DNA of 64,000 nucleotides from Conus ventricosus (taxonomy: Eukaryota; Mollusca; Gastropoda; Neogastropoda; Conidae), in the NCBI GenBank assembly GCA_018398815.1, contig CM031604.1, forward strand, positions 53,349,850 through 53,413,849. The letters run 5' to 3'. Shown here piece after piece: positions 44,537 through 55,402 of the stretch. Each line of letters opens with the position of its first letter. The first letter of the stretch is position 1. Under the pieces are notes generated by a model, which saw only the letters and a program-made list of their open reading frames with translations, made no database searches and was not told the DNA's origin. The translations under genes were made by a program, and so were the position numbers.

Positions 44537-45075
44537 CTGGAACACATGTTCAATCAACATCAAAATGTGCCTTTAACATAATAAAGTTATGCAGGTGGTA
44601 GTGGTACTGAAAAAGAAAGAGATGATAATGATGATGACAACAATGATGTAAAAGCTTCCAAAATCAATTAAATACTTGGACAAGTGTTTTGTAAAATGAA
44701 CCTCTGAAATATCCAAGTATACCCTTATTCTTTCTTCATGACAAAAATACAGCAACTTTTACAAACAGTCATGAGTCACTTTCTCGCTTTGTTTTCATGA
44801 ATGAATATTTCCTTTCTGTTTAGTAAATGAAAGTCTAAATCACCCAACATTAAACTAACGCACTGATAACAGACAATAAAAACAGTCACCATTTACAAAT
44901 CACCTTGTCAACCACACAGACTGCTTTACAATGGTCAGTTTTTCAGTTTTTGTCTTTGCTGTCAACTTCATCGACACTGAATTAGACCTTCCAGTACTGC
45001 TGGGTAAATAAGACAGAAAAGACAATAAATAAACAAATACAGAAAATGGCAAGTCTTGCCCAGATGAAGACTTAC
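44537..45075 (-). other. Intron 8-9
   Basis: 539 bp, AT-rich, with a short GATGAT run at about 44,620. No other feature is present. Confidence 0.7.
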
Positions 45076-45266
45076 ACTCCACGCGGACAGTGATGGGTCT
45101 CTGTACACGTGTCTGTGTGTTGGTGTTTGTGGCCCAACACTCATACGTTCCCGCATCATCAAACTGCAGGTTCTGAATCATCAACTCTTGGCCAAAACTC
45201 CGGATCTTGGCACGGTCCGGAAGAGATGCTCTGTCTGTCCGTTCCCAGTGAACATCTGGTGTTGGG
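45076..45266 (-). CDS. Exon 8: Ig3, second half
   Basis: The acceptor is CTGTACAG and the donor GTAAGT. It supplies the Ig tryptophan (PDVHWER), the canonical D-x-G-x-Y-x-C signature in FDDAGTYECWATNTNTQTRV, and the G-strand QRPITVRVE that closes Ig3. Residues are about 256-319. The frame is open through the whole exon, and it exits in phase 1 into Ig4. Confidence 0.92.
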
Positions 45267-45465
45267 CTGTACAGACAGCACTCAACAGCTTGAATACACA
45301 GCTGATGACTGCTCCATACATGTAATGTCTCTAATTATGACTGCATTCACATGTAATAGCTACACCATACTTCAGTCTGTCATAAAATTGTCAATATCTC
45401 AAACACAGTTCCATTGTCAAAAAGATTCTTTTCGTCCTTGTCTTACTGCAGCAAAAGGGAGATAA

Positions 45466-45790
45466 TCTTCATAGCCCAGCTTGCCACAAAGGGCTTATCA
45501 ATGCTCTCACCTCACTGAAGCCGAGTCTCAAAATAGATTTTTTTTAAAAAGATTAACACACAACTCTATAAAACAGATTTTTTTTAAATACACCACAATT
45601 TCTACGACATCTTTCTTCCATAAATTTTTTAAATCAGGTGATAAATGTTTAATCCCCTTTCAGAAACTCAAAAAGAAAAAAAATCACATCAGGTGGGACA
45701 CCTCTGAACAAGATTTTCGTGGAGTTTCATGTAAAGTGTTTATGTCTGACATAATGCAAGTCCCTACACTGTCATTCTTAACAATTGATT
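45466..45790 (-). mobile_element. Old LINE 3' fragment
   Basis: TCATAGCCCAGCTTGCCACA, AAGGGCTTATCAATGCTCTCACC, ATCACATCAGGTGGGACACC and TCTGAACAAGATTTTCGTGGAGT correspond in order to the 3' UTR and ORF2 end of the full-length LINEs at 5.0 and 11.5 kb, with heavy divergence and A-run insertions. It lies in intron 7-8. Confidence 0.85.
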
Positions 45791-45850
45791 TTTCTTTTAA
45801 AGCCACACCTCATTCTGCCTCGCCTAACCAAGAGACACGGAGATACTGAC

Positions 45851-45953
45851 TTGCCCGAAAAGATGCACTTGACTGTGAAGTTTGATCCGAGCAGACCAAA
45901 GTGATCCTCTGGCGAGGCCCACAGGTACTCCACAGGGCGAAACTCCGCCGTAG
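45851..45953 (-). CDS. Exon 7: Ig3, first half
   Basis: The acceptor is TTTTCAG. The donor GTCAGT has C at position +3, weaker than its neighbours, but it is fixed by the next exon, which completes GNPTPDVHWER. It encodes FRPVEYLWASPEDHFGLLGS followed by the first Ig3 cysteine in NFTVKCIFSG; NFT is a glycosylation sequon. Phases are 1 in and 2 out. Residues are about 222-255. Confidence 0.88.
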
Positions 45954-46157
45954 CTGAAAACACCAGTTTTTGTTCCCTATTTATCGTCAGCACCACCAGC
46001 ACAATAACGATATAAATGGTCCGTAAGAACAGAATGGAACATTTTCTCTTTTTCAAGATTTTTTTTTTTTTCTATTTCATGATAGGGTATCATATTCGCA
46101 TGCACATCATATGTGATTGATGTCTGTGATTCAAACCCGCCATTGTCATCATTATCT

Positions 46158-46162
<5 letters not shown>

Positions 46163-46204
<42 letters not shown>
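46163..46204. repeat. 42-nt poly-C tract
   Basis: An uninterrupted run of C on the plus strand, thus poly-G on the gene's coding strand, 210 bp upstream of exon 7. Such a run is a strong quadruplex candidate, and its length in the assembly may be unreliable. Confidence 0.9.
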
Positions 46205-46559
46205 ACCTTCTAAGGAAAACATCATTTTCAGTTATCAGCAATCCATACTGTTTGTCAAGACACCATGACTGTGTTTTCGCTCACTGAGAATGGACCTGCT
46301 TCCACAATCTAATATTATGCACAGTAAAAGTGGCCACAGACACACTGCCTTCTACCAAACCTTCAGGGTAGCCACTTCCATTGTTCTATGGCCTATGATC
46401 TCAGATCATGGATGCAGGTGTAGCAGCAAGCTCTCCAGAGAGTCGTACAGTCTTAAAAAGACAAGTAACAGAAGTACCTATCCTGGCATATTCCTTGAAG
46501 GCACCCTGTGACCACAGTGCACACATGCTTTTAATCTGAACAAAAATTCCTTTTCACTG

Positions 46560-46729
46560 AAACAAGGTCCAAAAAATCTATTGAAAAAAAAAATTAAAAA
46601 ACTAACAAAAAAAACAACACAAACTACCTTTGAGGACACTCTCCAAAAAATCTATTGAAAAAAAAAAAAAAACTAACAAAAAAAAACAATACAAACTACC
46701 TTTGAGGATACTCCTCAGATCTGAAATAG

Positions 46730-46760
<31 letters not shown>
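46560..46760. repeat. A-rich tandem repeat, about 76-bp unit
   Basis: CCAAAAAATCTATTGAAAAA, A-run, CTAACAAAAAAAAC, ACAAACTACCTTTGAGGA is present two and a half times, followed by a long A run at 46,728-46,759. Confidence 0.88.
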
Positions 46761-46764
<4 letters not shown>

Positions 46765-46912
46765 TCAATGTCTGTGACCAAAATGTTGAAAAGTTCTTTG
46801 TTCTGTTTTTTTTTTTTTTTCTCTTTTTTCTTTCTATTTTCAATTCTTCTGAGCATCTTCAAATATAGTTTGTATTGTTCACAGAGGTTCAGCAGTCAAA
46901 AATCTTTACGCT

Positions 46913-48231
46913 CATTCTCAATAAGAATGGCACATGAGCTGTTTTACAGGTTCCGCTGTCCTCCCATTTATTTTAAAAGAGTAATTGCTTGCATCCATAC
47001 ATTGTGAGACTGCATAGTCAAGGGCCTACAACAGACAGGTATTAGTCTTTTGTGGGACCGTTATTCCTGTGCATGAGGGAACTAAATGTCACTCAAAACA
47101 ACATGTACGTGACTGTTCCCGCTGAGTTTCCACAGCTTCAGCAGCTGAAGAAAAAGACAAAATCGAACTGATGATATGCTTTTATGCATTGTTATGATGA
47201 GTAACCATCCTTTTTAATGTTCCACTACCTAATTTATGCATAAGCTGCATTGTCTCCAGTAAATCGACCTGTAACCACCTGTTCCCGAGGAACAGAAAAA
47301 AAGTAGGCCTGTTGTTCATGAAGCCCTACCGTATTACAATTCCAATAAAATAACCAACAAATGTCCTTAAATAACAGTTAACTGAACCCCCTAGTTAGGT
47401 AAATAGTGGGTTTTCAACTAAGACGTTACTGAAGACCACAACAGGATAGTTAACCTGAAAAATGTGTGTGGTTCACCACCAGCAACATGTACGTTACCAC
47501 CATTTTCTCAGCAGGAAAATGACTAGTATCAAAGCTGTTCAGCTGTGCTGTGCACAAGAGAAAACCAAAGTAGGAAAAGATATTGACATTGCCACAGATT
47601 GGTTTCAGCCTTTGACATACAATAAAATGCTGGTGCCCCAACATAGGCGTTACCAACATGTATGTGATGCGCATTTTACAAAACTAACCAAGACGTCACC
47701 AGAAAACACTTGCTCACATGACCTCTTTCAAGCCCCACCATTTTGCAGAGACAGCATCTGCTCACAGGAAGTAGGATTATTGGCTTTTATTCCTTCTCAT
47801 AGTTACTTCAAAGGGGGTGACTACGTCTAAAAAGTATCTCAATATACTTAGAAATATTTCTTTAGGCCTGACCGTCTTTATCAGTGTAAGTGACATCAAA
47901 GAGTATGTCAGCTCTAACAAACCTTTTGTTTTCACTTTTCTTTGGCTGTAACAGATCTAAAAGAGCACAACATTTACGTTACTGAAAGTAACTTGCATGT
48001 CTAAAGCTGGATGTCTTCAGTACTTTTTCACAGTCCTTTCCAAATGTCTCTTTATTCAGTTTTAACCTCAGATATTTTTGCATGGGAATGCAGTTGGCGT
48101 AACTCGAGGGCACCCAGTTTTTCTTCTATGGTAATGGTCAGTTTATCTGAATAGCCTCTTTTAGGATGGAAAATCTAAAAATAAAAATTTACATCTTGCT
48201 GAGGTCTCATGTGCCATTCTTATTGAGAATG
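46913..48231. mobile_element. 1.3-kb segment bounded by a perfect 26-bp inverted repeat, type unknown
   Basis: The 26-bp word CATTCTCAATAAGAATGGCA CATGAG at 46,913-46,938 recurs as its exact reverse complement at 48,206-48,231. The outer 17 bp of each end is itself a hairpin (CATTCT, loop CAATA, AGAATG). No target-site duplication is clear. The interior has one modest plus-strand frame (47,462-47,830, 122 codons) that I do not recognise. It could be a nonautonomous DNA transposon, or the ends of one whose transposase is lost. It occupies intron 6-7. Confidence 0.5.
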
Positions 48232-48313
48232 GGTGTTTATATTTAAAAAAAAAAACCCAGAAGAAAAAAGAACATAAAAAATACCCTCTTGTTCTTCCCC
48301 ACCTAAAACTTAC

Positions 48314-48442
48314 TTCCTTCAGGTATGATGAAGTACCGAGGGCCCTGGGTGGAGTTTCTCATGATACCGTTCATAGCCATGCAAGCGTAAGCTCTGCCGG
48401 CCATCCTATCCTCTGGTATTACATTCGTGATTCGTAGACGAT
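48314..48442 (-). CDS. Exon 6: Ig2, second half
   Basis: The acceptor is TTTGCAG and the donor GTAAGT. It encodes RLRITNVIPEDRMAGRAYAC, giving the second Ig cysteine, and then RNSTQGPRYFIIPEG, a segment with an N-linked glycosylation sequon (NST) and the conserved GPRY linker into Ig3 typical of the family. It exits in phase 1. The acceptor lies 83 bp from the right end of the 1.3-kb inverted-repeat element in the next intron, and a GT/CA microsatellite begins about 80 bp upstream of the exon. Confidence 0.9.
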
Positions 48443-48522
48443 CTGCAAACAGTACCAAAGAATTAGCCACATTTTTTTATTTTTTTACAACCAAGATGAA
48501 TATTGAATATAACGAGATCTAG

Positions 48523-48577
<55 letters not shown>

Positions 48578-48614
48578 TCACACACACACACACACACACA
48601 CATACTAACTAGCC

Positions 48615-48672
<58 letters not shown>
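48523..48672. repeat. (CA)n microsatellite
   Basis: Two long (CA)n runs separated by CATACTAACTAGCCCATA, 80 bp upstream of exon 6 on the gene strand. Confidence 0.95.
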
Positions 48673-48676
<4 letters not shown>

Positions 48677-49456
48677 AAGCGCTTACAAGACAAAACTATC
48701 CAAATCCAGCTAAAGAATTTCCGACAATGATCCTCAAGCCACTTTACTGCAATTACCTTGACCGATACTTTACACAGCAAAAGTGTATTTTAATTCCTTT
48801 TCTCCTTTTAAACCCTTAGAGTTAGACATTCTACAATACGTTTCTAAAAATTCTTCAGAACATTTGTTCCTTTTTTTAACTCACTCCATGCCAGGAGTTT
48901 TTCCCCATGCTAATCCCTGAATACCTGGGGTTTGTATAGGGTAGGGATAAATTATCACAATTATAGATGAGCAGGCAGACACTTGAAATTTGGTGAGTGA
49001 ATACAATGCATGTTAGGCTATATGTGAACAACAAAAAAAGTAATTCACTAACCATCTTGGTGGTGAAAATTGTCTCAAAATTTTCCCTATTTTCAGCACT
49101 TTTGCACCTGTCAGAAATATGTGTATTTAGTGTTCCTTAGCAGCTCAGAAATGTTCTACATCACATACTAGCACAGCTGGAGTCACTGAAGACACAGAAG
49201 ATATAATATGGAATCACAAGCAGGTGATGGAGAATGTGAAAATACAAAAAAAAATGTGTCTTTGCTGGATGAAAAACACACAAAAAAGTTCACTGTGCAC
49301 AAAACACTGGTGACAAGTGACACTGCATCCTGGGCACAGCTTCACACACAGTGGCAAACCATGGACTGCAAGATGCTTGTTGTAGAGAATAGACCCCTGA
49401 ATAAGAGTCAAGGTCAGAAGATGAAAAACAGCTTCTTCCACCGCTTCATGGTCTTC

Positions 49457-49738
49457 CTATTCAGGGGGCATGTAGGCCATGAGCTGATCACTCATGTCTA
49501 CTCCCGCCATGTAGTCCTGTACTGCTGCTGGTTTCTGTCTCTCAGGGCAGTGCCGTGTTGTGAGGCTCATCATGGTGGTTGACAGCATCACTGTCGTCAG
49601 CACATAGACAGGATTTTTGTCCTGCCACTTCAGCACAGCAACATGACCTGCAGCCATATACACAAAAATGATCATAGGAGCTTTTCTTTTCTCTTTCTTA
49701 TGTATCAGTGCATCCCACTGTTTGTAATAAACATTCAT
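49457..49738 (-). pseudogene. piggyBac transposase C-terminal catalytic-domain remnant
   Basis: The minus strand reads AAGHVAVLKWQDKNPVYVLT, TVMLSTTMMSLT, then AVQDYMAGVDMSDQLMAYM. W-x-D-x-(K/R)-x-V-x-V-L-(S/T)-T followed by V-x-(D/E)-Y-x-x-x-(M)-G-G-V-D-x-(S/A)-D-Q is the signature of DDE_Tnp_1_7 (piggyBac). The N-terminal side of the domain is absent, and a downstream frame continues past 49,457 without known domains. Confidence 0.82.
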
Positions 49739-49974
49739 GTGTATGGATGCATAGTTTGGTGCTTTTACAAGCTATGAAGTATAACCAACCTGGATTTTTT
49801 ATATAACACCAGCGCCATAATAGATTAATTACCTAAATTACTTTACATTTAACAGTTTATTCTATAAATGCACAAATTGTGGATTTTTGCACAATAAATA
49901 TCAGTAAAAACATGCCTGGAAACACAAACACACCCATGCACAGAGTTACAAAACATGAACATGTGAGGCTATTT

Positions 49975-49980
<6 letters not shown>

Positions 49981-50020
<40 letters not shown>

Positions 50021-50150
50021 CACAGAGTAATGCACAAATATTCAGAACATATAATCACTTACTCAATTTGTTTATCCCTCCTTCCCCCCCCCCCCCCCCT
50101 CGCTGCCCCCCCCCCCCCCCCCCACTTCCCCTCCTCCCCCCTAGTCTACT
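49981..50150. repeat. (CA)n and poly-C tracts inside the piggyBac remnant
   Basis: (CA)n at 49,981-50,019 and C-rich runs at 50,083-50,146. They separate the two transposase pieces. Confidence 0.92.
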
Positions 50151-50328
50151 GATACATGAATGGATCACTGCAAAAAATAATGCACTCACTAAGTGTGAAA
50201 ACATACATGACACAGACACATTTACACACAGCACAATTTATGTAGTAACAATTTCTCTTTACCTACCTCTGCGGAATGCATGGACAACTCAAAGAACTGC
50301 AAAGGTTGAGTGTTGACTGGCCAGTCGT

Positions 50329-50703
50329 TCAATAAACCTGGTGTGCCTGTGAACGGATGATCGAGAGGAAAACTTTCAACATTATCAGTCCAACTGTCAG
50401 TGAAAACAGCCCCCAAATCGTCGACTTCTTCCCCCGTTTCAGTGTCAGCATCCGAATCAAACACTTGTTGTTGAGGCCCAACTGTTGGCACATTTCGACC
50501 GCTTCTTCGCCACTATCAGCAACCACTTCAGTGTCGGAATCCACGTCTGTCTCCCCACTGCAGGGGTCGAAATCCTCATCAGAAGAATCGCCAATGTCTT
50601 CTTTGATATCTGACCCTTCAGTCTGGATCAGCTCCAGTGCGTCTTCAACGCTAACTAACAATTCACCAGCCTTTCTGTGTCAAAGGCTTCGTCGTGACGC
50701 CAT
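50329..50703 (-). pseudogene. piggyBac transposase N-terminal remnant
   Basis: A minus-strand frame from ATG at about 50,703 (MASRRSL...) runs through VEDALELIQTEGSDIKEDIG and DSSDEDFDPCSGETDVDSDT to EVVADSGEEAVEMCQ. Acidic Ser/Asp/Glu-rich N-termini of this type precede the DDE domain in piggyBac transposases. The frame slips near 50,490. Confidence 0.75.
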
Positions 50704-51212
50704 CTTTTCAATCACGGACCAGAGCTGACCAACGGTAGTCTTTGTTGTTGTCGGCTCGCAAGCGAGCCACGCTACACACGCAGCGCAAGTGAATGAAAAG
50801 TTGGTATGGGATCATTAAGGAATCATCTCCCTTCTTGAGTTTCGTAACCAATACGTCACTCGCATAGCGCGAATTTTCAAAATCCTAATCCGCGTATGGT
50901 AGTGAACGCTTCATCGTACGATGTCCGCATATGCAGACATTGGTAGCAAGTGAGTTAATCCATTTCAAAACAACACAAACACTTAAGTCTGTCTTAAGTG
51001 CTCTTTTTGTCTGACACTGCTACGAATCACAAATCATTACACAGAGAAACCAGGTTAATAACAACCTCCTGAAGTACACTTTTTTGGGAAGAAGTCTTAA
51101 TTAGCACAGAGGGAAGGCAGGGGCAGAATGGTGATAAGTTAAACAAACCAAAAATGTTGAGGAAAAAAAGTTTTTAGGGAGTTTCAAGTTGGAGGAAGAT
51201 CTTTCAACTCAC

Positions 51213-51387
51213 ATTCATGATCCATGGACACTCTGGCATCGTAGTTAACAGCGTCAAAGCCACCTCCTGGCCTCTTGATCACCCAGAAGACGCTAGCCGG
51301 GGGAATGCTCTCCGGAGGTACACAGTCCAAGGTTAGGGGTTTGCCAACTTCTTTTCTTTTTGTTATGTCACTGCTTATCTCAAAACG
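51213..51387 (-). CDS. Exon 5: Ig2, first half
   Basis: The acceptor is TTGGCCAG and the donor GTGAGT. Residues of about 121-178 begin RFEISSDITKRKEVGKPLTL, carry the first cysteine in LDCVPPESIPPASVFW and the tryptophan core, then a loop containing KRPGGGFDAVNYDARVSMD. It opens in phase 0 and closes in phase 1, splitting a tyrosine codon with exon 6. The long hydrophilic loop before RVS is typical of the second Ig domain in L1-family proteins. Confidence 0.9.
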
Positions 51388-51593
51388 CTGGCCAAACACA
51401 CAACACAAAACAGATCACTGCAATAACCCCTCATCTCTGTTTATCTCTAAAAAACCTTATCAAAGAAAAATGAAATAGGAGTTCAACAGTGATGCAGTGG
51501 TGGTAGGAGAGGCAACAGCACTTAAACTGTTGATGTTTTGCCTTCTACATGTTTTCCAGCACCTCTAGGATCACTTCTTACAGAAAAGCAAAA

Positions 51594-51668
51594 GGCGAAG
51601 AGGAGGGAATGGATGAGGGAAGGATGAAGGGGGAAGAGATGAGGGTGAGGGCACAAGTGATGCTGTTG
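51594..51668. repeat. 75-bp dispersed duplicate, copy 1
   Basis: GAAGAGGAGGGAATGGATGAGGGAAGGATGAAGGGGGAAGAGATG and what follows is repeated almost exactly at 52,637-52,711. Confidence 0.9.
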
Positions 51669-52373
51669 CACTTAAATAAAGCCCAGCAGAAATGGACAGG
51701 GGGCTATCCTCCCCCACCCCTCTCTCTCTCTCTCTCTCTCCTCTCTCTCTGGCGAATCAGTAACTTGAAAACTGAACTACAGAAGGAGCAGGGTTCACAC
51801 AGACTTGGAGAAACAAAATTCTCAACTTTTTCCCAACCTTTCCCAACCCCATCACTGGTTTTCCAAACCATGTTACATCTCATACACATATGAGTTTTGA
51901 AGAACAGAAAGCTAGAATGCGCACAAATGTCGATCAATGGCAATCTTCTTGGCAAGTAGAGCAAAACTGTCAGTCGCGATGTCTGCAATTTTCGGACAAT
52001 TAGAATTTTATTTGTTTGTGCCTTTGTTGTTTGGTTTTTCTCTCTCTTTGGTTTTGAAGATGCTTGTTTGAGTTTTTTGAAGATGCTTGTTCAATTTTCC
52101 CAAACCTTCCTAACCCACAGACACCAAGTGACATTTTTCCCAAACTTTCACAACTGGGAAAAGGACCATTCATTTTTGCCAAACCTTCCCAACTATTCCC
52201 AGCCTGTGGAAGCCCTGTGAAGAAAGATAGAAGGAACTGTCACCCCAAAAAAGAAAAGGAATCCTGCTTTAAGCTATTTGCCAGTGTGCTGTCTTTGATC
52301 TAACACCTTGACAAAAATGGACTAACAAGTCAAATGAAATGACGTTTTTATTCAGTACAGGTCAAATCTCCCT

Positions 52374-52711
52374 TTGCACAGCTGGGGATGGGGGGTGGGG
52401 GGGGGGGTGGTGAGTGGAGAAACAGGGGGTGTGTGTGGGGTGTTCAGGGAAGACGTTGGGTGGGGGAGGGGGGGGGGGGAGGGTGGTAGGTTTATGGAGA
52501 AGCCTTGTAGGAAAGAGAGTACGTGGTCAGGTGGGGAGAAGGAAGAACAGGAGAACAGGGGAGGGAATACAAGGGGAAGAGAGATGAACAGGAAAGAGGG
52601 AATGCAGGGTGGTTATGGGAGGAGAAGAAAAAGGAGGAAGAGGAGGGAATGGATGAGGGAAGGATGAAGGGGGAAGAGATGAGGATGAGGGCGCAAGTGA
52701 TGCTGTTGATT
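52374..52711. repeat. G-rich purine tract and second copy of the 75-bp duplicate
   Basis: G runs at 52,387-52,490 are followed by a GGA-rich block; its end, 52,637-52,711, repeats 51,594-51,668. The open frames here are low-complexity. Confidence 0.85.
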
Positions 52712-53114
52712 GGTTATCCAGCTACATGCAAAGGGACGTTTTTTGTCTCGACAAATGTCAGCTGGAAGAAATGGTGGCACTACAATCTCTCTGTCAATAA
52801 AAACACCAGAACTATTACTACACAGTGGAACCTTGATGGATTAAAGGTAGGAACGCAGTGCTTTCTGCCCATTTTCTCCTGATCTGGTGGTATAAGGGAT
52901 CAGAACAGAACATTAAGTTTTCTTTTTTGTTTACCTGTTGTTTGGATATGTTTTCATACACACAGAAAATTGTATCCATATACTAGAAGGAACTATTAAA
53001 ATGAATGTGTCACCAAATACAATACTTTTACTCATAGGCTGAGTACCTTCACTTTTCTGTTTGAAAAGTGGCAGAAATACGCATGTTAGCAGTAGATGTC
53101 TGCCTTCCTCTCAT

Positions 53115-53345
53115 GGGCGGCGCCATCTGGGACACGGGCTGTAGGCTCTGGCTGGGCCATACTCTACATTCCTTTCAGGCTTTTGCAACACAACCCGACA
53201 TCAATCATGCCAGAGAACCACAAAGCAGCAGGGCTGGTAAGGAAATTTGGGGGTATCCTCAAAGACGCATCGATCAGGTGGACAATGTGGGTCCAAGTCT
53301 TTCCACTGCGGACTTAACACATTCAACATCCACACAGGAACAAAT
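53115..53345 (-). mobile_element. SINE-like fragment sharing its 3' half with the 57.9-kb copy
   Basis: CCTTTCAGG..., CATCAAT...CCAGAGA, GGAAATTTGGGGGTATCCTC, AAAGACGCATCGATCAGGTGGA and GGTCCAAGTCTTTCC line up in order with 57,880-58,035 at perhaps two-thirds identity. The tRNA-like head is missing. Confidence 0.6.
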
Positions 53346-54150
53346 CCTGCGTTTGAGATCCCTCTCAGCACATGTGGTGCTTATGCGCTTTTCTGGAAAA
53401 AGAGGAGGGGGGGGGGAGAGGGTGATCATACCTCCTGCACACATTTTCAGGAGAACGGATGAAACTGAAGAGAGTATTTCTGTTTTAAAATGTCAGAAGT
53501 TTCAACACAGACTTTCACTCTCAGATGAGAGCGAGTTTGCAACAAGTTTAAAGCTTCCACAAGCAGCACTCTCTCCTGGTACTGGACAGTCATTTGGTAT
53601 GACGGACCAGAGGTCAATCTTTTTTTTCTTGTATTAAAGTCAAGTCATTAAAGACTCAATGAAGGACAGTTTTTTCTTAGACTGTAGCAAAAAAAAAAAA
53701 AAATTTCCACATCAAGGAGTTCCTCAAACCGCATACTTCCAGAGCCAATTTTTAGCACATGGCGAGACCTCTAAGAAATAATTTGGTAGATATTCCTACC
53801 CTTTCATTGTTCTTCTCTATGGGATATTAATCATGTTTAGCGTCAAGAAATCCTAAAACCCCATTTCTTGGTGATTTAAAACACTGAAACATAGGCTTCC
53901 AAGCCCATGACCCACACTATAGTGTTAGACAGTGTTCTATGACATCCAGGACATCCCTCCCAAGTTAATTACTTCTTGATACCATAACATCTACAAACAG
54001 CCCTGTATAATCAAACACAACATTCCCCCAACTGTTTCCAAGTTATCTGGCTCACAAACAGCACCCGAAACAATTGTCCTCGTCTGCACCTGTGCTGAAG
54101 TCAAGACACATACAAACAAACCACAAGCAAACAAACAAACTGTGTACCAC
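53346..54150 (-). other. Intron 4-5, part next to exon 4
   Basis: Unique AT-rich sequence with an A run at 53,690-53,703. No other feature is recognised. Confidence 0.55.
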
Positions 54151-54345
54151 CTTCAGTTTGGCTTCCCTCAAGTTGATGTTGATGGAGAGGGAGCGGCCAT
54201 AGGCATTGGTGGCAAAACACTGAAAAATGCCCTCATCTTGTCCTCTGGTTTAGTGAACACAATTGTGCCCACGGTAGCAAGCTGCACCACACGGTCGTCG
54301 TTACCGCCAGGGGTGAAATCGATTCCATTGCGCTTCCATGTATAC
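54151..54345 (-). CDS. Exon 4: Ig1, second half (one-base deletion)
   Basis: The acceptor is CATCAG and the donor GTGGTA. It encodes YTWKRNGIDF, with the invariant Ig tryptophan, then RVVQLATVGTIVF. Near 54,235-54,241 the frame slips: the following residues, including the second Ig cysteine in GIFQCFATNAYGRSLSI, are read in the next frame. The exon is 195 nt where 196 is needed to keep phase with exons 3 and 5, so exactly one base is missing. Conservation on both sides argues that the functional gene is intact and the slip is an assembly error or a private allele. Confidence 0.85.
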
Positions 54346-54436
54346 CTGATGAAAAGGTGAATGAGAATAATAAAAACAGTCAGGATCTATAACATGACCT
54401 CTGGCACACTGCTTGATTGTCTTCGCTCACCTTTGC

Positions 54437-54575
54437 CCTCTGTACGCCTTAGATATTTTGTACATGTGACCCTCCGTACGCCTTAGATATTTTGTACATG
54501 TGACCCTCCATACGCCTTAGATATTTTGTACATGTGACCCTCCGTACGCCTTAGATATTTTGTACATGTGACCAT
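54437..54575. repeat. 36-bp minisatellite, four copies
   Basis: CC(T/C)CCGTACGCCTTAGATATTTTGTACATGTGA repeats four times; the outer copies vary in the first bases. Confidence 0.93.
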
Positions 54576-55310
54576 CTGCTGCTGCTGTATTTATGGACTG
54601 CTCAAGTTACTCAATATTTCATCATATTTTCAATACAGCTGGTAAACATGCCTGACAGGAGACATGAGGACTTTTTTTTTTTTTAAAAGGCTGAAAAATG
54701 GCTGAGGGTCAGGGGCCTGTGCAGGTTTCCAGTAGAGTCCAGAGCAAAATTCTTGGTGGGGTTCAGAAGACCAAGCTCCCTAACCCTGAACTTTTTTCCT
54801 CTTTTTTTTTTTTTCAAAATATTTTCAAGGTGTAAGGTGTAAACCCTAAATACTAATCCATATTTCAACAGTTTAAGAGCAATCAGATTTGATGCTCTGC
54901 ATCAGAATGTCCTGTAGTTTTCATACCGGAGATCCTCCACATGATATACAACAATTCAGGTTTCATGCATATAAGGGTTTTCTAGCATTTCAAATGCAGT
55001 GGTACACCTCAATAACAATTTCAATAAATCCTTAGAAACTGGGCCTTGTTTCAGTTTCACTTTCATCAATGAGATGTCACAGTACATGGACCAGTCAGTA
55101 TACCCTGCACAATATCTGCTAAGACAGACTTCAATGCCTAAGTTTTTCAGGTTGACGACTAAAATCACCGAATCACTCAAAAAAAAAAGAATAGATTTCA
55201 AAAGAGAGTCTGACGGTGGAGACTTAAAGCTGATGACTGATCTAGGCATTCAACCAACAGGCTGGTCAAGTCTGGGTTACCTTGTCAGCACCGTCCATGC
55301 CACCACTAAA
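54576..55310 (-). other. Intron 3-4, unique stretch
   Basis: No recognisable exon or repeat beyond short T and A runs at 54,673 and 54,806. Confidence 0.55.
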
Positions 55311-55311
55311 G

Positions 55312-55379
<68 letters not shown>

Positions 55380-55402
55380 TGTGTGTGTGTTGTGTGTGTG
55401 CG
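55311..55402. repeat. (GT)n microsatellite
   Basis: A perfect to near-perfect GT run with two interruptions. Confidence 0.95.

Larger units (their letters stand above)
48876..50958 (-). mobile_element. piggyBac-like element, internally deleted, TTAA-bounded
   Basis: About 2.08 kb between TTAA at 48,876-48,879 and TTAA at 50,955-50,958. Inward of each TTAA both ends read CTCACT, a short terminal inverted repeat. The minus strand encodes the two ends of a piggyBac transposase (see the two coding remnants). The middle of the transposase, with the DDD catalytic core, is missing. It is inserted in intron 5-6. Confidence 0.82.
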
